Assembly: GCA_029379385.1 (NCBI GenBank)
Contig: CM055609.1
Span: 1,550,001 to 1,614,000 of the forward strand
Reading direction: 5' to 3'
Origin: Quillaja saponaria
Taxonomy: Eukaryota > Streptophyta > Magnoliopsida > Fabales > Quillajaceae
DNA length: 64,000 nucleotides
The notes beneath the pieces were generated by a model. It saw only the letters and a program-made list of their open reading frames with translations, ran no database searches and had not been told where the DNA came from. Positions within the stretch are counted from its first letter, which is position 1. Every line of letters begins with the position of its first letter. A program made the position numbers and the translations under genes. This document shows, one piece after another, positions 22,801-36,568 of the stretch.

Positions 22801-25800
22801 ATTTATAACAAACGTTGAATCTTCTAGAGAATTTAGTTATATTTAATTCTCCTGCCACTGCATTTCCTTCTTAATCGAATACCACGCGTCGCAGGAGTGG
22901 AGCAGATTTCCTGGGGCCTCTGCTTCCTGCGGTTGCTGAAATATGTTCTGATTTTGATCCTACTTTAAATGTGGAACCATCACTTTTGAAGTTGTTTCGC
23001 AACTTGTGGTTTTATGTTGCACTTTTTGGCTTAGCACCTCCAATACAGAATAATCAACTACCTACAAAGTCAGTTTCCAGTACACTGAACAGTGCGGGAA
23101 GCATGGGCACAGTTGCTCTTCAGGCTGTGGGTGGACCATACATGTGGAATATGCAGTGGTCTTCTGCTGCTCAACGTATTGCTCAAGGGACTCCTCCTCT
23201 TGTAAGTTGATGACTATAAGTTTATAAATCATAATAGAACTTCCGTAATGCTTTCATGTATGCCCTTTTATGCGAGAAAATAACTTTTTCGGAAAAGATA
23301 AAATTGTTCATCTTTAATTAACCCGTTTATTGGTGTAGGGCCGTGATATGTACATTAAAGGAGTAGAGAAAGGTTATGAATCCTCCTTAATATCCGGAGT
23401 TACATATTTATTGCTTTGAGTTTGAAACTACAAGTTCCTCTTGAGAATAAGATTTCCTCTAAATTTTTACTAGTATCATTGCTATATGAAACATCCTAAT
23501 CATTTTACTTAAAATTCATAAACCAGCTTTTCACTTCTTATTCCTTTTCTGTTCAATTAATTGTTTCTTAACTCAGTCTGAAGTTTCTACTGGATCTATG
23601 TTTCTCTCCAGGTTGTTAGCTCAGTGAAATGGCTTGAAGATGAATTAGAACTCAATGCTCTTCACAATCCAGGCAGTGGTCGAGGAAGTGGCAATGAGAA
23701 AGCTGCTCTTTCCCAGCGAGCTGCTCTTTCTGCCGCTTTAGGGGGGCGAGTTGATGTTGCTGCAATGACCACAATTTCAGGTTGGCACTCTGTGGAACTT
23801 GTTTTCATTTTATTGTTTGCCCATGTTTTGAAAATTTTATGTTTGAGATTAGAATTTTCCCCTTATAAAATCCTGGAAATACTATGTTTATTCTCCTGTA
23901 TACTTATTTGATACTAACATATAGCCTTCTGTTTGTCTGTTTTGAAGGTGTGAAGGCTACTTATCTTCTTGCAGTTGCTTTTCTAGAGATAATACGCTTC
24001 AGCAGCAATGGTGGAATCCTCAATGGTGTCACTACTTCTACTGATTCCAGAAGTGCCTTTAGTTGTGTCTTTGAGTACCTTAAAACCCCAAATTTATTGC
24101 CTGCTGTCTTCCAGTGCTTGACAGCAATTGTCCACAGGTCGTTTGAAACTGCAGTCTCATGGCTGGTATGTCTTTGTTATTGGAGTTGTAAACCAGTTTC
24201 CTTATAAATATTTCTCTTCTCATCTGGAGGCTATGTATATACATAGTTCCTAACAGATATTACTGATGATTTATGAAGGATTTCCATTTTTTTTTTGTTC
24301 AGTTAATTCTAAATTTGAAGTTCTCTGTCTCTTCCTTTTTTCTTTCTCTGTGTATGTGTGTCTCAATAGACTTGTTGTCTAGGAATGGTGGGCCTATCTT
24401 CGGCTCTCCATGCACTGATTTTTCATGCTCTAGTCTAACACCATGAGTTTTGCAACCTCCAACTGAGAGTGAAAATGCTTGTGTACTTCAGAGAATGAGA
24501 TTTGGAAAAAAAGAAAAGGAAAAAAAATAAGCAACTGGATCTAGTGTTTCAAATAGTTGTTCCTAGGGTTCTGGGAGAGAGAAAGCAAAAGGGAAAAAAT
24601 GAGAAGGGAGGGGGTAACCTGATGAGGAAGCATGTTAGGTGTTCTGTAGCTATTATATTTTGTGGCATATGTTAAAAACTTTTGTGTCTAGCACTGAGCA
24701 CTGATGGTACTGACTTTTAATGTTTTAGAGGGGTGTATACAAAAGCACTGTCCTTAGGTCAGTAATGAGACGTAGGAAGGCACTGATCTTGGTTTACTAT
24801 CAAATCACAATTTCCAATTACGATTGACATGATATTCATATTCTCTTGCTCCACCAGATTGTCTGTGTCTCAGCACTATGTCAATCACACTAATGCCTTT
24901 GTCTTTGTTCAGGAAGACCGAATATCTGAAACAGGGAGTGAAGCTGAGGCCGGAGACACAGCCCTCACTGTTCATACATGTTTTTTAATCAAAAGTATGT
25001 CCCAGAGAGAGGAGCATATTCGAGATATCGCAGTGAATTTGTTGACTCAGCTTAGAGATAGATTTCCGCAGGTAAACTATAGCAGTATTATATCTTCTTT
25101 TTTATTTTTTTATTTCCTTATCTATTATTTTTTCTTTATTTTTTAACTTACCCAGATTATTTGAAATTAGAGTTAAATGTCTGCAGGTTTTGTGGAGTTC
25201 ATCTTGTCTTGATTCGTTGCTATTTTCAATTCATAATGACTCTCCTGCTGTTATTAGTGATCCTGCTTGGATGGTTACAGTTCGTTCTTTATACCAAAGA
25301 ATTGTTCGGGAATGGATCATCAAGTCTCTTTCATGTGCCCCATGCACCAGCCAGGGTCTTCTGCAGGTTGAAAAGCATACTCTTTGTTAATCAGAATCAG
25401 AACTAAATTGTACTACTTATCTTTCACCTTTTATAAATAATTGACGTGATATCTCAGGTGCTTGCATTTCCTAAAACGGTTACTGTTATTATCTTTCTCA
25501 TTCAACAAAAGGTTGGATAACTTATTTAAAAGGAGAATCCCTCTTCCTTTTTCTGTGAATAAGTATGTGACAACTTCTGATCATCAATTTGTTCTTTGTT
25601 ATCTCTCTAATTCTTAAATATTTTTTTTTTTCATCTTAGTGCAATTGTTTTCATTGTCTTCCCTCTTATCTCTCTGTCTCCCTTTCTCTATTTGGATCTT
25701 TCATCTCTTAATAGTGTGATAAGCATGGACTAAGGAGTTTTGCAATACTGCTTCTACTTAGATTGTCTTGGCCTTCTGACAGTGGCTTAGGTGCTTCATT

Positions 25801-28800
25801 CTACTCCACCACTGTGGGTGATACTTATTGTTTGTGCAGTAGTCTATTGTTATTGTTATTGTTAAGTGTTAACACGAGTGCAATAGTCTGGCAAAAACTT
25901 CAATTGAAGCCACTATCTTTTGATTAGTTTTTTTTCTCAATATTTTCTTTTTCATTTGTTGATAAATCTTTGTTTGCTTATCTATGCCTCCATGTTTTAC
26001 TTAAGGATAAGCTTTGTAAGGCAAACACATGGCAAAGGGCGCAGCATACCACTGATGTGGTTTCACTTTTATCTGAGATACGAATTGGCACGGGTAAAAA
26101 TGAGTGTTGGACTGGGATACAAACAGCAAATATTCCTGCAGTCATGGCTGCCGCTGCCTCAGCCTCAGGCGCAAATGTTAAACTTACGGAAGCTTTTAAT
26201 CTGGAGGTTCTGAGTACTGGTATAGTCAGTGCAACTGTTAAGTGCAACCATGCTGGGGAAATTGCTGGCATGAGAAGGTTGTATAACAGCATTGGGGGAT
26301 TTCAATCTGCGACTACACCTACTGGTTTTGGACTTGGTGTTGGGCTTCAAAGGCTTATCTCTGGCGCATTTCCCCAGCAGCCACAGGCCGAGGATGATTC
26401 ATTTAATGGCATGTTGCTTGCTAAGTTTGTGCGTTTACTTCAGCAGTTTGTCAATATAGCAGAGAAAGGTGGAGAAGTGGACAAGTCTCAATTTCGAGAA
26501 ACTTGTTCTCAGGCAACTGCACTACTTTTGGCTAATTTGGTAATACATCTCATCTTACTCAGGTTAAAAAACTCTTAAAGAATCCTTATTTTCTTTGTCT
26601 AAGTAGTCAATTCTCTTTTCTGGCCAAGGGTTCTGATTCAAAAGCAAATGCGGAAGGCTTCTCACAACTTCTACGCCTTCTCTGCTGGTGTCCTGCTTAC
26701 ATTTCCACGCCTGATGCAATGGAAACTGGGGTTTTCATTTGGACGTGGTTGGTTTCTGCTGCCCCTCAGCTTGGGTCGCTTGTCCTTGCTGAGCTTGTTG
26801 ATGCATGGCTATGGACTATTGATACCAAGCGGGGATTATTTGCATCTGAAGTGAGGTTTTCTGGCCCTGCTGCAAAACTGAGGCCCCACCTTTCCCCTGG
26901 CGAGCCAGAAAGGCTGCCTGAGATTGATCCTGTTGAGCAAATAATGGCTCATAGGCTTTGGCTTGGATTTTTCATTGATCGTTTTGAGGTTAGAAGTTAT
27001 TTATCATATCCTCAAGAAGCTACTTTATTTTTTACAGACATCCTTATTTCTTACCCTCTCTTTTCATCTGTTGCTCCTCATCTATCTTAAAACTATCACC
27101 TTTGCTACACTCTTTTCATGGATGCATTACCTTTTCATGGATGCATTCTCTTATAATATGGGTAACAATTTTATCATTGTAATTGTTATCAAACTAAAAT
27201 ATTCATAATTCGAAAAGTGCACCTATTTGTTGAGTCGTTCATGGTTATATAGCAGTTAGTAGAATCATATTCCTGAAGTGGTGGAATTTTAATCTCATTC
27301 TCTATGTGCATTAGACTGTTTCTCTTTGAAAACGTGTTGCCACACTAGAGTATATCTTCTATGAACATAACCATTCTGAAAACTATGTCTGGCTTTACAT
27401 ATTTGTTGCAATAATTTTTGGCTACATGTTGCATACTTAAAACATGTTTTAGCGAATCCTTGTTGAAGTGACTGGTTCAAGGATGATTTTTCCTTTTGGC
27501 TCTGATAGAAAGGATGATTTTGTTCTTCCATCTGAAAATAATTACAAGTATGGTGTCTAAAATGGCAATACTAATAATTCGTGGAATTGCAGACCTTACA
27601 AGTAGCTCTTGGCTGTTGTTCACAAGGAGTGTGATTGATTTTGGGGTCATCAGTGCCACTTAGGCAGCACTTGTCTTTTTACACTTAGATATTGAGATCT
27701 TTTTTTATTCTGCATCCATTCAGTTGCTACTGAATCTTCAGATTCTTGTTCCTGTATTTTAAATTTGTGAGGTTTGAAGTGATATAAAATCTTCATCATT
27801 ATATATGTATTAATGTATGTGTTTTCACTTTTTCTTGTGATCTTGTAATTGAAAGTAACCAATAGGCAGTAAGTGTGAAGATTTTTGGTGATAGTTACAA
27901 AAATAATAATCTTTTTATATAAAGAATTCATCTTTTCGAAGAAACTATATTAAGTTGTGGTAGTCAAATATAAATAAAAAAGTATCTTCTTCTTTATGAG
28001 CTTACTGGGTTTAAGAACAATTACAATAATGCCAGTTTATTGTCTAGCAACTGAAATATGGAATCTCTTTAAGCTTACAAATTATTTTAACACTTGAAAT
28101 AAATGTATAGTGAATCATTCACCATCCTGATAAGTCTTGCAGATCTTGTTCCGGAATCTGGAGATATATAGTAAGAATCTTGCTCTGGAAATCCTATATA
28201 GACATCATTGGTTATTTGTTAAGCTTTTCGGTAAAAAAGATTGAAAAACAAGTTGTAAAGAGAATACTTATTGATCTGTTTATTTCAAGTTTAATATAAG
28301 AATAATCAATAAAGACCAAATCAAATTCATGAGAACATAAACCAGCATCTTTCTCGGTTTTATTTACCTGAAACCAATTCAAGTACATTAAATCAACAGT
28401 GTAACACTCTAGTTCTTGAGAATGAGTGTCTGACATATATCACATGTGTGGAGTTCAACTAGGATCTAGTTTATTGTATGCCATATCTCTTGATTGTTCT
28501 AATGCTTCTACATTATTTTCTAACTTTCAAGTTATCAATTAACAAACTTCAATTATTTTCTCTGGCCCATTCCTTGTCTTGTTTTTGTTAGGTGGTTCGG
28601 CACCATAGTGTTGAGCAACTCTTGCTCTTTGGTCGTATGTTACAAGGGACAACAAAGCTTCCTTGGAACTTTTCACGGCATCCTGCAGCCACTGGCACTT
28701 TCTTTACTGTCATGCTTCTTGGTCTCAAGTTCTGCTCGTGTCAGACCCAGGGCAATCTGAAGAATTTCCAAACAGGGCTTCAGCTACTGGAAGACCGTAT

Positions 28801-31800
28801 TTATCGGTGAAGATAAATCACCTTTTTGATTGATTTTCTGCACCCTTGGTGAATTTTATCGTAACTCTTCTTATACTATCTTAGGGCTGGCAATAGCATA
28901 ACTTGGGTGCAAGCTCCTGTATTCAAGTCAGTATAGTGCTTAGGCCTGTGCTGGGATGGGAAAAGGATGGTTGTGGATGAGCGAAATTCTTATCTGACCA
29001 ACAAAACTCAACCCTAACTTCTTGGAACTGGCTATACAAATCCTTAGCAAAACTACTAATCAAGCCATGTGTCTATTACCTCCTTTGTAACTTTGTTAAT
29101 AATTTTACCCTTCCTTTTACTCTCTGTACCTATTTTATTCTTGGCGTTCTACTAATCGTTTCCATTCTTATTACAATCATCATGATCTTTTGCACCAGTG
29201 TGTATGTGATGTTACACATAATTAAGAAATAATGAACTTTCCTTCTTCTTATCCTTTCAACCCAATTAAGTCAATCTTGAGCCTATATAAGAATTCTGAA
29301 AAGTACATAAATTCTTAGGATAAAGTTGGTGTCTTTCATTTTCTGTCTCCACAGTAGTTCTCAAGAAATCTAGTTCATAGTTTTAGATCCTATCTTGACT
29401 TTCAACTGGTTGCTGATTGTAGAGAGTATGTAGTTTCCCATTACCAGATATGTATTGCTGAGGGCTCAGTCTAGAGTGAGGGAATCTGTTTTACGCAAGA
29501 GGCGTGCAAAGGAAATACAAGTTTCAAATTTTCAAGCTAAAACTCATTCTTTGTAAACACTTGTATTTGGAGTCATGTCAAACATAAGATACCATGTGTT
29601 TACATTAGATTTTTTATATTAGCTTCTGAACTCCTATCTTAGCAATATTTCAAGAGCAATTAGTTTATCTGAAACTTCTCTATTGAGAAGAATGTGTGAA
29701 ACATGCTTTTCATTGTCTGAAACTGAAAGTTTTCTTTGCTGCATTTACAGGGCCTCTTTGGGTTGGTTTGCTTACGAACCTGAATGGTATGACACAAACA
29801 ATGCGAGCTTTGCACATAGCGAGGCTCAATCCGTGTCTGTATTTGTCCACTACCTTTCAAATGAGCGAGGGGATGCACTTCAGTCTGATTCAAAGGGTTG
29901 CGGACGGGAAAATGGAAGCATTTTGGTTGATGCGGTAATACTTGTATCTGCAGTGCTCAAATCCAAAGCTACTGAAGGCTTTCAGACATGATTTTTTCTT
30001 GTTAATAAGACATCATCTTGTTATTATTTTTCCCATTTGATTTTTATCCTATTTTCCAGGGTACTTTGTGTAGGTGATCTTAAATATTACTTAAATATTT
30101 GCAGAATGATCAGTATCATCCTGTTTGGGGCCAAATGGAGAACTATGCTATAGGAAAAGAAAAACGGAAGCAGCTACTTTTAATGCTATGCCAGCACGAA
30201 ACAGATAGGCTTGATGTCTGGGCACAGCCCACTAATACAAGGTAAATTAAGTTATTTTGTCATGGAATTATTTCTTCATATGATCCAAATCTTGTCCCTG
30301 CAAACTTTAATAGTACATTGTTTTACTTTTCTGGTGAAGTACTTCTTCTCGACCAAAGGTTAGCTCAGACAAATGGATAGAATGTGCTAGGACTGCCTTC
30401 TCTGTTGATCCCCGTTTAGCTTTGTCAATGGCCTCCAGGTTCCGAGCCAATTCATTTTTGAAGACTGAAGTAACTCAGCTTGTTCAAGTATGTTTTCCTG
30501 TCTAAAATGAACTTATAGAAAAGAAAAATTCCTATACAATGGAGTTATGCAAATGGACCAGATTCCATAATGAGAAAATCCTAGCATTTAGGAACAGTTG
30601 TTTTGATTAAGATCTCAAATGTTATAATAAAATTTGAAATCTTGGGAAATGGTCAATGGAACTGTTGTATAATTTACATTGGTAATCTCTTCAATCGCAT
30701 GTCATATATTATGCCACAATAAATATATTCTGGGCATTTGAATTGATGTTAACATAATGAAAAAGTTGGATGGTTAGAATCATAAGTGAGAGATACTTCC
30801 AGTTAATTGAACAGCTTTTGCAGCAGTAAAGAAACTGAAAATATGTTTGAGCATGATTCTGAAGATCTTAACCAATTATGCCTAAAACTGTTTTTACTGG
30901 GATGTTTGACTCTGTGACTATCATTAGATACTACTACTTGTCCTTCTTAATACTGGGTGATAACTATCCGTCTCTATAAATGTTAATGCACTTTATCTAA
31001 TTGCTTTCCATATATATATATATATATATTACCATCTGGTGGTGGGTGGTTAACTAGGGGATGTGATTCACTTCATGGTTGTCAAAATGTTTAGATTATT
31101 TGGTTTTTTAAATGTAGGAAAAGGGCTTTCTAAGTGAAATGTCTCTTCGGTTCAAAAACCAATATATTGAGTAATTATAAAGATGTAACTGAGAATCTGC
31201 ACTTGGATTGCACTGGTTTCTCTTCAGGCACATATATTGGCTCTGCGCTGCATTCCAGAAGCATTGCCTTATTTTGTCACCCCAAAGACTGTTGATGATA
31301 ATTCAGTGCTTTTACAACAATTGCCACACTGGGCTGCTTGTTCAATCACACAAGCTCTTGAGTTCCTTTCTCCTGCATACAAGGGTCATCCGCGTGTAAT
31401 GGCATATGTTTTAAGGGTGCTAGAGTCCTATCCTCCTGAACGAGTAACCTTCTTCATGCCACAGCTTGTGCAATCTTTGCGATACGATGAAGGGGTTAGT
31501 CATTTAATGATGTCAAATTTCAGGGTTTTCTTGGTTTGTTCATGTATGCCACAGCTTCTTTGTGCCAACTGTAAAGTAGTTTTTTGTCTGAGTTGTGGGT
31601 GACTTGAGTTACCTCAAGCCTGATTCTATGTTGCTTACTCCATGCAATGTCTAGTTTAGAGTTAACTTTGTTGTAATGCTCTACCAGGTTCCAAGTCGTG
31701 TAAACACATTCCTAAGAATTTTGGGAAACAAGCTAAAACAAAACTGCAAAGAAAAGAATAATGGATATGAAAGATTATAGTTGAGGGGAGATTTAGGGGG

Positions 31801-34800
31801 AAATGTTGTTTTCCTTCATTTTTTATTTTGATAGCAAAAGGAATTGTATTACGGAAGAAGAGAAATATAATGTTTAGGACAGAAAAGGAAAGGCAAGCGT
31901 AAAACAACAGGGTGTAAAGCTCCCGAAGCCGAATCCCATAGATAAGCCAGAAAAATAATTTTATCCTAGATAAGATGCCATGGGAGTCGAGAGATGACAC
32001 TCACGAAAAATTCCTGAATTGCATTCCAACCGCACACTCCAAAGATGGCGCAATTCCATAAACACCTAGCATCTTTATTCCCCCAAAAACTTTGTACCGA
32101 ATCATCAAAAGACCATGCAAGGAGTCTGGGCAGACACAAGGAATGATGAAAATACCAGTCTACACCAAAGATTGCAAACTAGAGGACAATGAAGAAATAG
32201 GTGCTCATTAGTTTCATTAATCCAAAAACACATCACAAAAATGTATGGGGATAGAGCCTTTTAAGGTCTCTGCACCTGCTGCAAGTTATTAGTATTGATT
32301 CTATTAAGAACTGCAGTCCATGCAAAAGCCTTATCAATGGACCTTAAACTTCCAAAAAAGTTTATGGAGGGGGAAGGAGGACTGCTTTCCTTCATTTATG
32401 CCAAAATATCTTTTTGGCGTGGTAGTTATTTGGAAAGACATAGTTTAAGTGAAAAAGGACTTCCTTTTTTCTCATTAACCAGCAATATTGAACTTCACCT
32501 GCCAATTTCTAAAAACTTCAAATTCCATTTCTTCCGAAACAGTTACAGGCCTATGTTGTTTGTTGCATGTGCTGTAAGCCTGCAAGTGACTTTATTTTTT
32601 TATTAATTATCTTGTGTATATGTCATTATGTTTCAGAGATTAGTAGAAGGATATTTACTTAGAGCAGCGCAAAGAAGTGATATATTTGCCCATATTCTTA
32701 TCTGGCATCTACAGGTAGAACTTTTTAACTGATGCATCTAGCTTTCATGTTTTTCCTTTGTACACTTATGTTAACTTTTGTGATTTAAATTTTTTATGTT
32801 CTCTTATATTAAGCCATTTTACTTCTTTCTATCTAATAAACGCCACTCGTGATTGGCAGGGCGAGGAGATACCAGAACCAGGAAAAGACACTGGCTCTGG
32901 GAAGGTATGTCACAAAGCTTATAACTTCTTTTCTACTGAAGTTTCTGTTTCTAGTATAGTTAATGTTACTATATTTGAATCAAAACTAATGTACTATCGT
33001 TAGTGTCATGGATTTTAAACTTGTGCTCAAGATTTTTATTCTTTGTGTACTGCATCATATAGGTTCAACTTAATTACTTGAATGTAATGGAAACATTTGT
33101 ACTTCCTTTACTTAGTAGACTTGGAATGCTTCAAGCTAATATTCGTTTCTTTGGTGTACTACTATCTTATAAGATTTGTTGGGAGTTTACTGAAAACTTT
33201 TCTGGTTTGGACTGCCAATCTGATGCTAAACTTTTCCAGTTCATGCTAAGAAACCTGCATGTCTTCATTCTTTTGTTTCAGAGTGGTTTGTTTCAAGCAC
33301 TGTTGCCAATGGTCAGGCAGCATATTATTGAAGGTTTTAGTCCCAAGGCAGAGGACCTATTTCGAAGAGAATTTGATTTCATTGACAAAGTTACATCCAT
33401 TTCTGGTATACTATTTCCAGTCCCAAAAGAAGAACGGCGAGCCGGTATCCGGAGGTATGAATTTAATTTTTAATTCTTAAGTTAAAGGCTGTTTATTTTT
33501 CTGTAACAGTGATGTAGAACTGTAATCTGCTATGATAGGGAGTTGGAGAAAATCACACTGGAGGGTGAAGACCTCTATTTGCCCACCGCTACTAACAAGC
33601 TCGTCAAGGGTATTCAGGTAGACAGTGGAATTCCCTTACAATCGGCTGCAAAAGTCCCAATTATGATCACATTTAATGTCGTTGACCGAGATGGGGATCA
33701 CAATGAAATAAAGCCACAAGCCTGCATTTTTAAAGTAAGTTGTTGTTGGTTTACAATATCCTGCTCTCAGGCTAGATTGAAAAAATAGCTTAATGTTGTA
33801 ATGGAATTTGTTTTCTTTCAAACAATTGTAAAATCTAGACATTTTGATACTGACTCTGGGTTTAAAAGAATGTTTTGGTGCGATCGATATTTTAGATGGG
33901 CTGAAAGCTATTATACCCATGTCTCTTTTGTTGTTTGTGTGGTAGGGCCAGGTATATAGGAATATAACAAAACACCAAAATTACTTGGATTTCATGCATA
34001 GTTAACTCTTGACCTGTATGTTGACAAATCAAACCCTGTATCTGAATCACAAAATGTTTATTGAGTTCTTGTAATCATTATCAGAGTGATTAGTATGATT
34101 TGTTTCCTGAATCCTCACCTGTATCACCCAATAAGAGTTTTCTCATTGCAAAAAGTTGACATCATTTATGTTTGTAGATAGCTTCATTGGTTGGCAGCAG
34201 ATTCGTTGGATTTGCAGATCATGCTGATCGCCTACGTCTAATTAATTAGATTCAGATTTCTATAGTGGGACTAATTTCCCTTCTTCTTTTACTGATACGT
34301 AATTAGTTTTTTTTTTTTTTTCATGCTGATCATGCATCATAAACGTACTTAGTCACTTACACTTGAGAAAATGTTAGAAACTTATAGATCAAAGTTTGGA
34401 TTATTTGCTAGCTAAACCAGGATATGGTGTAGTTGTTCATGGACTAAACTGAGTTCTCTTTATTCAAGGTTGGAGATGATTGTCGTCAAGATGTTCTTGC
34501 TCTTCAAGTGATAACACTTCTTAGAGACGCATTTGAAGCAGTTGGAATTAATCTCTATCTATTTCCTTATGGAGTTCTCCCTACTGGCGCAGAGAGAGGT
34601 ATAATTGAGGTGAGTTCATAAGAAATTCCTATATTCGGAATGATTCTACTCACAAGTGCACACTTAGTAGTGCAGGAGGCTGTTTTCACAAATTTACATG
34701 GATAATTGTCAGAGAATAGCTCTGTTCTTTGGGTTATGCTCCTTACTGCATCGCTTTTGTATTTTACTTCATTTGCAGCTCTTGAAACTCCAAATCCCCC

Positions 34801-36568
34801 CCCCCCCTCTCCGCGCTGAGAACATAAGAATTCATTCTATTGGCTTGGCAGGGAGTGCCTAGTTTATTGTGGCAAATGATTAAATTTTTTAACTGACAAA
34901 TTGTACTTCCTGTTCCTGACTTTGAATTTATTGTAGAAATTTAGTTATTCTCTTTCTTATTCTAAAATTTTTCCTGGCCTTCAGTTTTGATGATAAGAAG
35001 CTTGATGATATATGAATCTTGTTAGTACCTATGGTGTAGTTTGTCAAGATTGTAATACCAGAGACTTGGGATTAGCTTGAGACTTAACTGGGATGAAAGG
35101 TTTCAAAGGTGTGGTGTGCTTGTTGATAAAGAGATGTATTACTTTGTCAAGTTTGTAGTACCAGAGACTTGGGATCAACTCAGATTTCACTAAGATGAGA
35201 AATTTCGAAAAAAATGTGGCGTGCTTGCAAATTATGCATCTCATAAAGTCAGATCTTCTTGCCACTGGACCCATGAAAAGAACAATTCCTTCAGTTGTAA
35301 TGCCTTCTATATAATACATGACTTACTTGTAATGCCTTCTCTATAATACATGACTTACTTCTGGTCCTCTGGCTGCTTCTAGTTTTTCAATTGGTCTGGG
35401 TTGCTTCATTTTAGCGTGCTGACTCTAGGACTTGGGAAAAGCAATCATCATATTTTGTGTTTTAGGGCATCTTTTGTACATATTTTATATGGCAACATAT
35501 CACCAGCTAACCACTGAATCATCCAGCATATGTCTTCTCCTGATATCAGGATCAAGCTAAATCCTTATCATCTCTTTGATCATAAGAAGCTTGAAGGTTT
35601 GTGCATACTTAATCGTTTTACATTTTGCAGGTTGTGCCTAATACACGTAGCAGAAGCCAGATGGGAGAGACAACTGATGGTGGTTTATATGAGATTTTCC
35701 AACAGGACTACGGCCCTGTTGGCACTGCCAGTTTTGAGGCTGCACGTGAGAACTTCATCATTAGCAGTGCTGGTTATGCTGTTGCCAGCCTTTTACTTCA
35801 ACCAAAAGATAGGCACAACGGGAACCTTCTTATTGATAAGTATGATCTCATATATTTTCTGTTGTTGATTAATAAGTTGGATCGTAGCAAATCCTGACTG
35901 TTTTGATCTTGCTGATTTTGCGCTTCTTTTATTACTTTATTATTGAAAGTAATTTTTTTTCTTTCTTCTCTGATTTAGATATTGGGAATTACTGCCCACA
36001 ATACTGACATCACTAATATACATAAAAATGCAGTGTGGGGAGGCTTGTTCATATCGATTTTGGTTTCATCCTGGAAACTTCTCCTGGTGGTAATATGCGC
36101 TTTGAAAATGCACACTTCAAGCTGAGCCATGAGATGACACAACTACTGGACCCATCTGGGGTTATGAAGAGTGAAACCTGGAACCAATTCCTAAGGTAGC
36201 AAGGGAATTTCTGCCTCAAATAATGGAACAAATGATCCCCTGGTTTTGTGTTTTAAGCTTTTCCTTAGTGTAAAGCTAATGCCTTTTTTTTTCCTTATTA
36301 CTTGTCCAGACTGTGTGTGAAGGGATACCTAGCTGCACGGCGTCATATGGATGGAATAGTCAACACCGTGTCGTTAATGCTAGATAGTGGACTACCCTGC
36401 TTCAGCAGGGGTGATCCAATTGGCAATCTTCGGAAGCGATTTCATCCAGAGATGAGTGAGCGTGAGGCGGCTAATTATATGATCCATGTATGCACAGATG
36501 CTTACAACAAGTGGACAACTGCTGGTTATGACTTGATACAGTATCTTCAGCAAGGCATCGAGAAGTAA
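19807..36568 (+). CDS. PI4KA1: Phosphatidylinositol 4-kinase alpha 1, complete, 26 exons
   Basis: This kinase makes PI4P at the plasma membrane, in a complex with TTC7/Hyccin-type partners. Exons: 19807-20817, 20981-21322, 21443-21610, 22034-22204, 22354-22512, 22617-22744, 22895-23201, 23612-23780, 23948-24165, 24913-25071, 25187-25366, 26006-26539, 26629-26988, 28592-28806, 29751-29934, 30105-30241, 30340-30487, 31228-31494, 32637-32714, 32860-32904, 33282-33454, 33539-33734, 34469-34609, 35631-35839, 36034-36195, 36310-36568. They sum to 6,120 nt with no frame break, giving 2,039 residues (Arabidopsis about 2,028). The N-terminus [15 protein letters not shown] and the [18 protein letters not shown] block are typical. 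The helical scaffold fills the middle. The kinase domain shows [15 protein letters not shown], Lys1783 in ACIFKVGDD, the catalytic loop KDRHNGN (Asp1890) and DFG at 1908-1910. It ends [12 protein letters not shown], the family C-terminus. Confidence 0.97.
31020..31034. repeat. AT dinucleotide microsatellite in a PI4K intron
   Basis: An uninterrupted run of about eight or nine TA units lies in intron 17. It would be a usable length-polymorphic marker. Confidence 0.7.
31790..32360 (-). mobile_element. Fossil LINE 3' fragment in a PI4K intron
   Basis: On the minus strand, intron 18 translates in pieces to the zinc-binding region that follows the reverse transcriptase of plant LINEs: an [19 protein letters not shown] stretch, [20 protein letters not shown], then [11 protein letters not shown], a [21 protein letters not shown] block and [20 protein letters not shown]. 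Stops and frame shifts interrupt it. A low-complexity tail follows towards 31790. It is inactive and antisense to the host gene. Confidence 0.8.
34183..34290. repeat. Two-copy repeat, copy in PI4K intron 22
   Basis: The motif ggttggcagcagattc, then gcagatcatgct and gattcagatttctatagt recur in the same order at 44247-44360. The copy here lacks about 14 bp present in the other. I do not recognise a family. Confidence 0.7.
35040..35365. repeat. Tandem duplications in PI4K intron 23
   Basis: A unit of about 103 bp starting tttgtcaag and containing accagagacttgggat occurs at 35040 and 35143. A second tandem pair follows at about 35299-35361, with two copies of a 31-bp unit containing aatgccttct and ataatacatgacttactt. 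Confidence 0.75.

Noticed and set aside
31662..32000. 112-codon minus-strand frame in PI4K intron 18
   Set aside because: It is the tail of the LINE relic, not a gene.
34790..34812. Poly-C run in PI4K intron 23
   Set aside because: A simple homopolymer. Length may be unreliable and no function is suggested.
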